Assembly (NCBI RefSeq): GCF_900172315.1
Contig: NZ_FWFV01000005.1
Span: 186,001-250,000, forward strand
Length of the DNA stretch: 64,000 bases
Source of the DNA: Palleronia marisminoris
Lineage (GTDB): Bacteria; Pseudomonadota; Alphaproteobacteria; Rhodobacterales; Rhodobacteraceae
Direction of reading: 5' to 3'
The position numbers were made by a program, and so were the translations under genes. How positions within the stretch are numbered: position 1 is the stretch's first letter; each line of letters starts with the position of its first letter. A model generated the notes under the pieces. That model saw nothing but the letters and a program-made list of their open reading frames with translations, ran no database searches and was not told the DNA's origin. Below are positions 12,323 through 20,133 of the stretch, one piece after another.

Positions 12323-13126
12323 ATGCCTCTCTTCTATCTCGTCCTCGTGGCCCTCGTGCAGGGCATCACCGAGTTCCTGCCCATCTCGTCCTCGGGCCAC
12401 CTGGTCCTGCTTCCCGCGCTGACGGGACATGTCGATCAGGGCCTGCTGATCGACGTTGCCGCCCATGTCGGCACCCTTGGCGCCGTAATCCTGTTCTTCT
12501 GGGCGGACGTCCGCGTCGCCGTCGCCGGATTGCCGTCGCTGGTTCGCGGGCGGGTCGATGAGCCTGGCGCATGGCTCGCGCTCTGCCTTGCCGTCGCCAC
12601 GGTCCCCGTCATCATCGCCGGCCTGATCCTGAGCGTTCTGGACCTTTCGGACGCCTTGCGCTCGGTCGCGGTTATCGGGTGGACCACGATCATCTTCGGC
12701 CTGGTCTTGTGGTACTTCGACCAGCGCGCGCCCGAGCAGCACACGGCCTCGGACTGGACGCTCAAGGATGCCGTCATCATGGGCCTGTGGCAGGTGATCG
12801 CGCTGGTCCCCGGCACGTCGCGGTCAGGCATCACCATCACCGGCGGGCGGGCCCTGGGGTACACCCGCAAGGATGCGGCCAAGCTGTCGATGCTCATGTC
12901 CATCCCGACGATCCTGGCGAGCGGCATGCTCCTGTCGCTCGACCTGATCGGGACGACCGACGCAGGCGTGATCCGCGATGCCGCCATCGTCGCCTTCCTG
13001 TCGCTCCTGGCGGCGCTTCTCGCGCTGAAGCTGATGTTCCGCCTGCTCGAGAGCGTCAGCTTCACGCCCTACGTCATCTACCGCATGATCCTGGGCACGG
13101 GCCTGCTGATCTGGGCCTATACTTGA
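12323..13126 (+). CDS. uppP: Undecaprenyl-diphosphatase UppP
   Basis: UppP (BacA) recycles the carrier lipid undecaprenyl diphosphate for cell-wall synthesis and gives bacitracin tolerance. The 267-residue membrane protein carries both family motifs: QGITEFLPISSSGH at residues 13-26, with the catalytic glutamate E17, and PGTSRSG at 163-169. About eight hydrophobic segments are present. The ATG is preceded by a GGAG site. It is followed 45 bp later by the aminotransferase gene on the same strand, so the two may be co-transcribed. Both can be linked to cell-wall metabolism. Confidence 0.96.
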   Translation: MPLFYLVLVALVQGITEFLPISSSGHLVLLPALTGHVDQGLLIDVAAHVGTLGAVILFFWADVRVAVAGLPSLVRGRVDEPGAWLALCLAVATVPVIIAGLILSVLDLSDALRSVAVIGWTTIIFGLVLWYFDQRAPEQHTASDWTLKDAVIMGLWQVIALVPGTSRSGITITGGRALGYTRKDAAKLSMLMSIPTILASGMLLSLDLIGTTDAGVIRDAAIVAFLSLLAALLALKLMFRLLESVSFTPYVIYRMILGTGLLIWAYT

Positions 13127-13171
13127 CAAAGGCGGGGGGCTACACCGGCGCCGCGTAGAAGGAGGCTCCCC

Positions 13172-14029
13172 ATGTCCCGCACCGTATATGTCAACGGCGA
13201 CTACCTGCCCGAGGAAGACGCGAAGATCAGCGTCTTCGACCGGGGCTTCCTTTTCGCCGACGGCGTCTACGAGGTCACGAGCGTCCTCGGCGGCAAGCTG
13301 ATCGACTTCGAGGGGCACGCCGTCCGCCTTGAACGCAGCCTGGCCGAGCTGGACATGGGCATGCCCATGACCCGCGACGCGCTGCTCGAGATCCACCGCC
13401 GCCTGGTTGCCGAGAACCGGATCGAGGATGGCATGGTCTATCTGCAGGTCACGCGGGGCGCTGCGGATCGCGACTTCGCCTATCCACCCGAGGGCACGGC
13501 TCAGACAGTGGTGCTGTTCACCCAGTCCAAGCCAGGTCTGGCCGACAGTCCGGCGGCCAGAACGGGGATCAGGGTCGCCACAGTGCCCGATCTCCGCTGG
13601 GACCGCCGGGACATCAAGACGGTGCAGCTTCTCTACCCGTCGATGGGCAAGATGGCGGCCAAGGCGAAAGGGTGCGACGATGCCTGGATGGTCGAGGACG
13701 GTGCGATAACCGAGGGCACGTCGAACAACGCCTACATCGTCAAGGACGGCGTGATCGTGACGCGGCAATTGGGTCCCGAGATCCTCCACGGCATCACCCG
13801 CGCCGCCGTCCTTCGCTTCGCCCGAGAGGCGCAGATGAAGGTGGAAGAGCGCGCCTTCACCATCGAGGAGGCACAGGCCGCCGACGAGGCGTTCGTCACC
13901 TCCGCCACCACTTTCGTCACGCCGGTGGTCGAGATCGACGGCGTCGCCGTGGGGAAAGGCGCTCCGGGCCCGGTGGCGCAGCGTCTGCGGGAGATCTACC
14001 TCGAGGAAAGCCGCAAGGCCGGCATCTGA
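13172..14029 (+). CDS. dat: D-amino-acid aminotransferase (PLP fold type IV)
   Basis: This 285-residue class IV aminotransferase most resembles D-alanine aminotransferase, which moves amino groups between D-amino acids and 2-oxo acids. The PLP lysine is K149 in DRRDIKTVQLL. EGTSNNAYIV contains the PLP-binding glutamate and the TSNN loop, and SVFDRGFLFADGVYEV matches the N-terminal domain. Branched-chain aminotransferase is less likely because the protein is short and has the Dat-like DIK motif. An AAGGAGG-type site precedes the ATG. It follows uppP and could supply D-glutamate or D-alanine for peptidoglycan. Confidence 0.85.
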   Translation: MSRTVYVNGDYLPEEDAKISVFDRGFLFADGVYEVTSVLGGKLIDFEGHAVRLERSLAELDMGMPMTRDALLEIHRRLVAENRIEDGMVYLQVTRGAADRDFAYPPEGTAQTVVLFTQSKPGLADSPAARTGIRVATVPDLRWDRRDIKTVQLLYPSMGKMAAKAKGCDDAWMVEDGAITEGTSNNAYIVKDGVIVTRQLGPEILHGITRAAVLRFAREAQMKVEERAFTIEEAQAADEAFVTSATTFVTPVVEIDGVAVGKGAPGPVAQRLREIYLEESRKAGI

Positions 14030-14041
14030 GTTACCGGGCGC

Positions 14042-14413
14042 CTAGCTTCCTTTGATCTTCTCGTGCCAGAGGGCCGCGTCGGCGGGGTTCAGCTTCACTG
14101 TCACGCGCGTCACGGCGTCGTCTTGCAGGTGGATATGCAGCCCGTCCGCCGAGATAGCCGTCGCAGCCTTGTCGAGGCGCCGCGCGAGGGCGCCGCGTTG
14201 GCAGATCACGCCGCAGCCCCAATCCGTCTCGACCAGGGCCGCCCGGCCGTCTTCGCCCACGATCGAGTTGTGGACCCGGTCACCGGGAAAGGCGGCCTGC
14301 CAGGCGTTGCGGGCACCATCGGCCCCGCGCAGCGAACCCTCGCGCCAGCGGCGGAACGCCGTGATGCCGCCGAACGCGGCGGCGGCGGCGAGGAGTGTGG
14401 CAGCAGGGTCCAT
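14042..14413 (-). CDS. Small membrane-anchored protein of unknown function
   Basis: I do not recognise this 123-residue protein. Residues 3-17 are alanine/leucine-rich and hydrophobic, followed by RRWREG, which suggests an N-terminal anchor or uncleaved signal. The rest is a small soluble domain with a WGCGVIC segment holding two cysteines. I chose the ATG at 14413. The longer open frame begins with TTG at 14470 and lacks a ribosome site. It ends 12 bp from the aminotransferase stop (convergent) and lies just downstream of the TlpA-like gene on the same strand. Confidence 0.6.
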   Translation of the reverse strand: MDPAATLLAAAAAFGGITAFRRWREGSLRGADGARNAWQAAFPGDRVHNSIVGEDGRAALVETDWGCGVICQRGALARRLDKAATAISADGLHIHLQDDAVTRVTVKLNPADAALWHEKIKGS

Positions 14414-14479
14414 GGAATGCCTTGTCTGAAGGATGCGCGCTGACATGGCGCCCCGCTGCGCCGCTTTCAAGAGCCGCGC

Positions 14480-15007
14480 CTATTGACCGAGCGCCTCGAT
14501 CACTGCGGCGGCCTCGGGGCTGTCCCAGTGCGCGCCGCCGGTCAGGCGGGCGACCTCGCGACCCTCAGGGTCGATCAGCACCGTGACCGGCAGGCCAAGG
14601 ACGGCCATCTGGCGCGCCTCGCTCTGGTTCGGGTCCAGCAGGATCGGCAGCGCTTCTATACCCGTCTCGGCGAAGAACCGTTCGATCCCGTCGATCGAGT
14701 TCCGCCCGGTCGCGACTGTCACCACCTCGGCCGCGCCGCTCTGCTGGATCGCGTCGAGCGCCGGCATCTCTTCGCGGCAGGGGGCGCACCACGTCGCCCA
14801 GAAGTTCAGGAGGACCGGCTTGCCCGCGTAGTCCGACAGCGCGACGGTTTCGCCATCAGGCGTCTCGAAGGTCAGGGCCGGCACGGCTTCGGGTGCCTCG
14901 TGGACCACCAGCTTGCGCATGTCGCCCGCAAGTTCGACCCCCGACAGGTCGCCGGCATTTGCAGCAGCGCCAAGCGCCAGATAAAGAGCGGCAACGAGTA
15001 GTCTCAC
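14480..15007 (-). CDS. TlpA-like periplasmic thiol-disulfide oxidoreductase
   Basis: The protein is a TlpA/ResA-type thioredoxin-fold reductase. The redox motif WCAPC lies in [18 protein letters not shown], and the cis-proline segment is [12 protein letters not shown]. The N-terminus [16 protein letters not shown] is a signal peptide, so it acts in the periplasm, possibly in cytochrome c maturation or copper delivery. I chose a GTG start at 15007 because GGAGG lies 6 nt before it. An ATG two codons earlier would have the same site directly abutting it. A third candidate ATG (15034) would overlap the argH start. It is divergent from argH with almost no spacer. Confidence 0.85.
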   Translation of the reverse strand: MRLLVAALYLALGAAANAGDLSGVELAGDMRKLVVHEAPEAVPALTFETPDGETVALSDYAGKPVLLNFWATWCAPCREEMPALDAIQQSGAAEVVTVATGRNSIDGIERFFAETGIEALPILLDPNQSEARQMAVLGLPVTVLIDPEGREVARLTGGAHWDSPEAAAVIEALGQ

Positions 15008-15032
15008 CTGCATCCTCCGCGAAAGGTCGTCC

Positions 15033-16430
15033 ATGTCCGATTCCGACAGCTCCTCGAACGCCATGTGGGGCGGCCGCTTCGCCGGCGGTCCCGACCAGAT
15101 CATGGAGGCGATCAACGCCTCGATCGGCTTCGACCAGCGGTTGGCGGCCCAGGACGTCGCGGGCTCCCGCGCCCATGCGGCGATGTTGGCCGCGCAGGGC
15201 ATCATCACCGATAAAGATGCCGAGGCCATCCGTGAAGGCCTGCTCACCGTCTTGTCAGAGATCGAGGGCGGCACGTTCAAGTTTTCCGCGGCGCTGGAAG
15301 ACATCCACATGAACGTCGAGGCGCGCCTGATCGAGCTAATCGGCGACGCGGGCCGGCGCCTGCACACGGGCCGCTCGCGCAACGACCAGGTCGCGACCGA
15401 TTTCCGCCTTTGGGTCCGCGACCAGTGCGACGCCGCCATCGCTGGCATCGCGGCGCTGCAAAAGGCGCTGCTGGGGCAGGCCGAGCAGGGGGCGGACTGG
15501 GTTATGCCCGGCTTCACCCACCTGCAGACCGCGCAGCCGGTGACCTGGGGCCACCACATGCTGGCGTATGTCGAGATGCTGTCCCGCGATCTGTCGCGGT
15601 TCAAAGACGCGCGCAAGCGCATGAACGAGTCGCCGTTGGGTGCGGCCGCGCTGGCCGGGACCAGCTTTCCCATCGACCGCGACGCCACCGCCGAGGCCTT
15701 GGGTTTCGACCGTCCCTGCGCCAACTCGCTGGATGCAGTGTCCGACCGGGACTTCGCGCTCGACTTCCTGTCGGCCGCCTCGATCTGCGCGATGCACCTC
15801 AGCCGCCTCAGCGAAGAGCTGGTGATCTGGTCCTCGGCCCAGTTCCGCTTCGTGGCGATGTCCGACCGCTTCTCGACCGGCTCGTCGATCATGCCGCAGA
15901 AGAAGAACCCCGACGCGGCCGAGCTGATCCGCGCCAAGATCGGCCGGATCTTCGGGGCGCAATCGGCCCTCCTGATGGTGATGAAGGGCCTGCCGCTCGC
16001 CTATTCGAAGGACATGCAGGAGGACAAGGAGCAGGTCTTCGACGCCGCCGATACGCTGATGCTGTCGCTCGCCGCGATGACCGGGATGATTGGCGACATG
16101 GCGGCAAATCCCGATGCCCTGCGCGCCGCCGCCGGGCACGGCTTCTCGACCGCCACCGACCTTGCCGACTGGCTGGTGCGCGAGGCGGGCCTGCCGTTTC
16201 GCGACGCCCACCACGTCACCGGCACGCTCGTCGCGAAGGCCGAGGCCAAGGCCTGCGACCTGCCGGACCTGAGCCTTGCCGAAATGCAGGAGGTCCACGG
16301 CGACATCACCGAAGCCGTGTTCGACGTTTTGGGCGTGGACAATTCTGTGGCCTCACGCACATCCTTCGGCGGAACCGCGCCCGACAACGTGCGCACTCAG
16401 ATCGCCTCGTGGAAGGAACGCCTCGCATGA
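15033..16430 (+). CDS. argH: Argininosuccinate lyase
   Basis: ArgH splits argininosuccinate into arginine and fumarate, the last step of arginine synthesis. The 465-residue protein shows the superfamily signature [18 protein letters not shown] with the catalytic serine loop. It also has [16 protein letters not shown] near the N-terminus and [16 protein letters not shown]. An AAAGG site lies 7 nt before the ATG. The stop overlaps the start of a small lipoprotein gene (ATGA), so the two are translationally coupled. The divergent TlpA-like gene begins within 30 bp, so promoters must overlap coding sequence. Confidence 0.97.
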   Translation: MSDSDSSSNAMWGGRFAGGPDQIMEAINASIGFDQRLAAQDVAGSRAHAAMLAAQGIITDKDAEAIREGLLTVLSEIEGGTFKFSAALEDIHMNVEARLIELIGDAGRRLHTGRSRNDQVATDFRLWVRDQCDAAIAGIAALQKALLGQAEQGADWVMPGFTHLQTAQPVTWGHHMLAYVEMLSRDLSRFKDARKRMNESPLGAAALAGTSFPIDRDATAEALGFDRPCANSLDAVSDRDFALDFLSAASICAMHLSRLSEELVIWSSAQFRFVAMSDRFSTGSSIMPQKKNPDAAELIRAKIGRIFGAQSALLMVMKGLPLAYSKDMQEDKEQVFDAADTLMLSLAAMTGMIGDMAANPDALRAAAGHGFSTATDLADWLVREAGLPFRDAHHVTGTLVAKAEAKACDLPDLSLAEMQEVHGDITEAVFDVLGVDNSVASRTSFGGTAPDNVRTQIASWKERLA

Positions 16431-16585
16431 TCCGCCTTGTCCCGGCACTTCTCCTGTTGCTTGCGGCCTGCGGGGAAAGCGGCCTCCCCGAGCCCCGCAA
16501 CGACGAGGTCCGGGTGACGGGTGGAGGGATCGGCGTCGACATCTCGGGCACCGCCCAGATCGGCGTTTCAGGCTCCTACGATTGA
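16427..16585 (+). CDS. Tiny lipoprotein coupled to argH
   Basis: The 52-residue product starts [18 protein letters not shown]. It has a lipobox (LAAC) with the modified cysteine at residue 15, so it should be a lipoprotein of only about 38 residues after processing. The mature part is rich in glycine and polar residues and has no recognised domain. Its ATG overlaps the argH stop codon by 4 nt. The clear lipobox and coupling support a real gene. The function is unknown. Confidence 0.7.
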   Translation: MIRLVPALLLLLAACGESGLPEPRNDEVRVTGGGIGVDISGTAQIGVSGSYD

Positions 16586-16589
16586 GACG

Positions 16590-17054
16590 CTAGACGATCG
16601 GCAGTTCCGTGGTCTCGCGGACCCGCCGCAGGGAAAAGCTGGACTGCATCTTCGCCACGCCGGGCAGCTTGGCGAGGTGCCCGCGATGGAGGCTTGCGAA
16701 ATCCTCGCTGTCTGCGGCAACGACCTTCAGCAGGTAGTCCGCGCTGCCTGCCGTCATGTGGCATTCCAGGATCTCGGGGATTCGGCCGACCGCGATCTCG
16801 AAGGCGTCGAACGCCTCTTCGGTCTGGCCGGCCAGCGTGATCTCGACGAACACCGTTACCCGACGGCCGACCGCCTCGCGGTCGAGCAGGGCGGCGTAGC
16901 CGGCGATCACTCCCTCCCGCTCCAGCCGGGCGACGCGGCGGTGGCAGGCCGAGGGACTGAGGGATACCTCTGCCGACAGCTCGGCATTCGAAAGCCGCCC
17001 CCGCTTCTGCAAGGCCCGGAGAAGGCGCCGATCCATCGCGTCCAACTCGGTCAT
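16590..17054 (-). CDS. Lrp/AsnC family transcriptional regulator
   Basis: The 154-residue protein has the N-terminal winged helix-turn-helix (LDAMDRRLLRALQKRGRLSN, then SPSACHRRVARLEREGVI) and the C-terminal RAM ligand-binding domain (ILECHMTAGSADYLLKVVA). It is divergent from ald with a 133-bp gap full of inverted repeats. By analogy with AldR and similar Lrp proteins it probably senses alanine or another amino acid and controls ald. I chose the ATG at 17054, which gives the standard N-terminus. Upstream in-frame codons are not supported. Confidence 0.92.
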   Translation of the reverse strand: MTELDAMDRRLLRALQKRGRLSNAELSAEVSLSPSACHRRVARLEREGVIAGYAALLDREAVGRRVTVFVEITLAGQTEEAFDAFEIAVGRIPEILECHMTAGSADYLLKVVAADSEDFASLHRGHLAKLPGVAKMQSSFSLRRVRETTELPIV

Positions 17055-17129
17055 CGTGCAAGAATATCCTGCATATGGCTTCATATGTCGAAGGTATCTC
17101 CTGATTTCTCTGCGATAGCGGGAAAAATA

Positions 17130-17177
17130 GCAAACGGTTTGCGCGAGGTTGGCGCTAGGCTTGCGCAAAATTTGCAA
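17130..17177. promoter_or_regulatory. Probable operators between lrp-type gene and ald
   Basis: GCAAAC-G-GTTTGC (17130-17142) is a perfect 13-bp inverted repeat. TTGC-N9-GCAA (17161-17177) includes the perfect palindrome TTGCGCAA. Their centres are about 30 bp apart, near three helical turns, so a multimeric Lrp-type regulator could bind both on one face. The second lies just before the ald ribosome site, where binding could block or aid transcription. The sites are seen directly; the regulator link is inferred from the divergent gene. Confidence 0.55.
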
Positions 17178-17187
17178 GGAGCGCGCA

Positions 17188-18300
17188 ATGAAGATCGGAT
17201 GCCCTACCGAGATCAAGCCACAGGAATTCCGCGTGGGCCTGACCCCCGTCGCAGCGGCCGAGGCGGTCACCCATGGGCACGAGGTCCTGGTCCAGGCCGG
17301 CGCCGGTGACGGCGCGGGATACATGGATGCGGACTACGAGGCCGCCGGCGCCCGGATCGCCCATACGGCCGAGGAGGTCTTCGAGAAGGCCGAGATGATC
17401 GTGAAGGTCAAAGAGCCGCAGGCAGGCGAGCGCAAGATGCTGTCCGAGGGGCAGCTTCTGTTCACCTACCTCCACCTCGCGCCCGATCGGGCGCAGACCG
17501 ACGACCTGCTGGCCTCGGGCGCCACATGCATCGCCTACGAGACGGTCACCGACGCCCGCGGCGGCCTGCCGCTGCTGGCCCCGATGTCCGAGGTCGCCGG
17601 CCGCCTTGCGCCGCAGATGGGCGCCTACACGCTGCAGAAGGCCAATGGCGGCCGGGGCGTCCTGATGGGCGGCGTGCCGGGCGTGGCGCCGGCGCGGGTC
17701 GTCGTGATCGGCGGCGGCGTGGTCGGGACCCAGGCGGCGCGGATCGCGGCCGGGATGGGCGCCGACGTGACGGTCCTCGACATGTCGCTGCCGCGGCTTC
17801 GCTACCTCGACGATACGTTCGCGGGCCTCTTCAAGACCGGCTACGCCTCGCGCACCGTGACCGCCGAGCTGGTGGCGCGGGCCGAGATGGTGATCGGTGC
17901 GGTGCTGATTCCCGGGGCCGAGGCGCCGAAGCTCGTCACGCGCGAGCAGCTGTCGTCGATGCTGCCGGGTGCCGTCATGGTGGACGTCGCCATCGACCAG
18001 GGCGGCTGCTTCGAGACGTCGAAGCCCACGACCCACCAGGACCCCAGCTTCGAGGTCGACGGCATCATGCACTACTGTGTCGCCAACATGCCGGGCGCCG
18101 TGCCGCGCACATCGACCCAGGCGCTGTCGAACGCGACGATGCCGTTCATGCTGTCTCTGGCCGACCAGGGCTGGCAGGACGCGTGCCGCGCCGATCCGCA
18201 TCTTGCCGCCGGCCTGAACTGCCATGCCGGCAAGCTGACCAACCGCGCTGTCGCTCGCGCCCAGAATCGCCAGGCGGTGGACCCCGTCGAGGTGCTGTGA
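17188..18300 (+). CDS. ald: Alanine dehydrogenase
   Basis: Ald interconverts L-alanine with pyruvate, ammonia and NADH. The 370-residue protein matches the family length. The catalytic K75 (VKVKEP) and H96 (FTYLHLAPD) are both present at the expected numbers. The NAD-binding [20 protein letters not shown] lies at about 170-190. I chose the ATG at 17188, preceded by AAGGAG. An upstream in-frame start at 17149 would run into the operator region. A strong terminator follows at 18348-18378. Divergent expression and the operators suggest control by the neighbouring Lrp-type regulator. Confidence 0.97.
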   Translation: MKIGCPTEIKPQEFRVGLTPVAAAEAVTHGHEVLVQAGAGDGAGYMDADYEAAGARIAHTAEEVFEKAEMIVKVKEPQAGERKMLSEGQLLFTYLHLAPDRAQTDDLLASGATCIAYETVTDARGGLPLLAPMSEVAGRLAPQMGAYTLQKANGGRGVLMGGVPGVAPARVVVIGGGVVGTQAARIAAGMGADVTVLDMSLPRLRYLDDTFAGLFKTGYASRTVTAELVARAEMVIGAVLIPGAEAPKLVTREQLSSMLPGAVMVDVAIDQGGCFETSKPTTHQDPSFEVDGIMHYCVANMPGAVPRTSTQALSNATMPFMLSLADQGWQDACRADPHLAAGLNCHAGKLTNRAVARAQNRQAVDPVEVL

Positions 18301-18347
18301 GGGAAGGGCCGGGGCCTTCCAGCCCCGGCTCAGCCACATGTCCAAAG

Positions 18348-18378
18348 AAAAAGGCCGCCCGATGAGGGCGGCCTTTTT
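18348..18378. terminator. Bidirectional terminator between ald and rpmJ
   Basis: GGCCGCCC and GGGCGGCC form a perfect 8-bp stem with loop GATGA. Runs of five A and five T flank it, extending the stem. It lies between the convergent ald and rpmJ genes and should stop transcription from both sides. Confidence 0.9.
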
Positions 18379-18399
18379 AAATTCCGAGGTGTGAAGACC

Positions 18400-18525
18400 T
18401 CAGCCCTGGCGGGCTTTGAACCGACGCTGCGTCTTGTTGATGACGTAGACCCGGCCCTTGCGGCGCACAACGCGGCAATCGCGGTGGCGGGTCTTCAGCG
18501 AACGAAGCGAATTGCGGACCTTCAT
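18400..18525 (-). CDS. rpmJ: 50S ribosomal protein L36 (zinc-free type)
   Basis: The 41-residue basic protein starts [20 protein letters not shown] and ends FKARQG. This matches the longer L36 form that has lost the zinc-ribbon cysteines. Only one cysteine is left, at position 17. In some bacteria this type (YkgO) replaces the zinc form under zinc shortage. In alphaproteobacteria it is usually the only L36, as I recall. GGGAG lies before the ATG. It stands alone, away from the large ribosomal protein operons, and converges on ald at a shared terminator. Confidence 0.95.
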   Translation of the reverse strand: MKVRNSLRSLKTRHRDCRVVRRKGRVYVINKTQRRFKARQG

Positions 18526-18614
18526 CGCTTTCTCCCATCTGTCGCGGCGCGGGGCTCGCGCCTTCGTTTCGGTTCTGCCCCGGATATGGATCCGGGACGG
18601 TGAATTCGGTGGCG

Positions 18615-18689
18615 TGGTGGGCGATACTGGGATCGAACCAGTGACCCCTTCGATGTCAACGAAGTGCTCTACCGCTGAGCTAATCGCCC
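18615..18689 (-). tRNA. tRNA-Val (anticodon GAC)
   Basis: The reverse complement gives a 75-nt cloverleaf with acceptor GGGCGAT/ATCGCCC, D arm GCTC/GAGC, anticodon stem CTTCG/CGAAG and loop TTGACAT (anticodon GAC, reading GUC/GUU). The T arm is CACTGG TTCGATC CCAGTA, and CCA is encoded. It lies between rpmJ and the N-formylglutamate amidohydrolase gene. Confidence 0.95.
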
Positions 18690-18836
18690 TTCCGCCAAAT
18701 CCCGACCCCTGGGGCCACAGGTGCCGAAACACCCATGTGCGGAAGCCGGTTCCGCATCGGTGCGCGGTCTATAAAAGGTAGTGCCGGGCTGTTCAAGAGC
18801 TTTCCTCACCCCATCTTCCCGTGCGAGGAGGCGAAC

Positions 18837-19712
18837 ATGAACAGCGAAGTTCTCGATGAGCGCGCGTATGACCTGCATCTGCCCGAGCGGCGGAGCACGG
18901 CGCTTGTCTTCGCCTCGCCGCATTCCGGCTGCCACTACCCGGACGCGTTCGTGCGCCAGTCGATTCTTCCGACGCAACACCTTCGCTCGTCCGAGGATGC
19001 CCATGTAGACAAGCTGTTCCGCGTCGTGACCGATCATGGGGCGCCCCTTCTGGCCGCACGCATGCCGCGCGCCTGGCTCGACGTGAATCGCTCCGCGGAC
19101 GAGCTTGACCCCGCCCTGATCGAGGGCCAGCGGCGCGGGCCGCACAACCCGCGCGTGGCCTCCGGCCTCGGCGTCGTGCCCCGCGTGGTTTCCGGCGGGC
19201 GGGCCATTTATTCCGGAAAATTGCCTCAATCCGAGGCGCGCGCCCGTCTCCGGGATGTCTGGTATCCCTACCACGGCGCGTTGCGTCGCCTGGTCGATGA
19301 CAGCGTGTCGGTCTTCGGGCGGTCGATCCTCGTCGATTGCCATTCCATGCCGCACGAGGCGCTCGACTATATCTCCGTTGGGCGGAAGCGGCCCGACATC
19401 GTTCTGGGCGACCGGTTCGGCGCCGCGGCATCGGGCGAGATCAGCGACCTCGTCGAGGCCGAGTTCACCCGGGCTGGCTTCACCGTGTCGCGCAACGCCC
19501 CCTTCGCGGGGGCATTCATCGCGCAGCATTACGGCCGCCCCCGGGCCGATCGTCATGTCATCCAGGTCGAGATCGACCGTGCCACCTACATGGACGAGGC
19601 GACGCTGGAGCCGCATTCGGGATATGACGAGGTCAAGGCGCGGATCGCCGACGTGGTCGCGCGGCTCTGTGCCTATGGCCAGCGCGGAGGCGCTTCGGTC
19701 GCCGCAGAGTGA
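18837..19712 (+). CDS. N-formylglutamate amidohydrolase family protein
   Basis: The 291-residue protein belongs to the N-formylglutamate amidohydrolase family (HutG-like), which releases formate from N-formylglutamate in histidine breakdown. Supporting motifs are FASPHSGCHYP near the N-terminus, MPRAWLDVNRSADELDP, and VDCHSMPHE with likely metal-binding His/Asp residues. I chose the ATG at 18837, preceded by GAGGAG. No other hut genes are nearby, so the actual substrate may be another N-formyl or N-acyl compound. Its last 40 bp overlap the end of the convergent Nudix gene. Confidence 0.85.
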   Translation: MNSEVLDERAYDLHLPERRSTALVFASPHSGCHYPDAFVRQSILPTQHLRSSEDAHVDKLFRVVTDHGAPLLAARMPRAWLDVNRSADELDPALIEGQRRGPHNPRVASGLGVVPRVVSGGRAIYSGKLPQSEARARLRDVWYPYHGALRRLVDDSVSVFGRSILVDCHSMPHEALDYISVGRKRPDIVLGDRFGAAASGEISDLVEAEFTRAGFTVSRNAPFAGAFIAQHYGRPRADRHVIQVEIDRATYMDEATLEPHSGYDEVKARIADVVARLCAYGQRGGASVAAE

Positions 19713-20113
19713 TCCCGCACGCGCTCTGCCAGAAACCGCGCGAGGCGATCGCGCAGCGCCGGGATCGCGTCGGATCGTAGCAGGAACTCCGTCACCGACA
19801 TCAGGACAAGCGCCTTCCCTTCATCGCCAAGGCGCATGTGCGCCTCGGTCAGACCGGGCCAATCGGCGCCGAAGAAGACCCGGTCACCGTAGCGCGCCCG
19901 GTGGACGATCCGGTCTGGGGACAGCACCAGCCCCGTCTCTTCCCGCGTCTCGCGAATCGCGCAGGCCTCGGGCGTCTCGCCGCCGTCGCGCCCGCCGCCG
20001 GGCAGGTCCCACATGCCGGGCCACGGGATGCCGGGGTCGTCGTCGCGCTTCAGGGCCACCACCCGGTCCGCTGACAGGATTGCGACCTTCGCGCCGTGGA
20101 ATTCTTCTGTCAC
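19673..20113 (-). CDS. Nudix hydrolase
   Basis: The 146-residue protein has a full Nudix box, G-x5-E-x7-REUxEExGU, in the segment GGRDGGETPEACAIRETREE. It should hydrolyse a nucleoside diphosphate derivative, with Mg ions bound by the box glutamates. The preceding WDLPGGG is typical of MutT/NudG-like proteins, but the substrate is not predictable. I chose a GTG start at 20113, preceded by GAGG. The longer frame reads into the divergent dinB sequence. It overlaps the 3' end of the amidohydrolase gene by 40 bp on the other strand. Confidence 0.88.
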   Translation of the reverse strand: MTEEFHGAKVAILSADRVVALKRDDDPGIPWPGMWDLPGGGRDGGETPEACAIRETREETGLVLSPDRIVHRARYGDRVFFGADWPGLTEAHMRLGDEGKALVLMSVTEFLLRSDAIPALRDRLARFLAERVRDHSAATEAPPRWP

Positions 20114-20133
20114 CGGATCGCCGCCTCGCGTAA

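Noticed and set aside
14480-15937. A 485-codon frame that would extend the TlpA-like protein into argH
   Set aside because: The added N-terminal part is antisense to argH. The signal peptide and GGAGG site place the start near 15007.
18837-19712. A histidine-utilisation (hut) cluster
   Set aside because: Only the N-formylglutamate amidohydrolase-like gene is present. No hutH, hutU, hutI or hutC neighbours were found.
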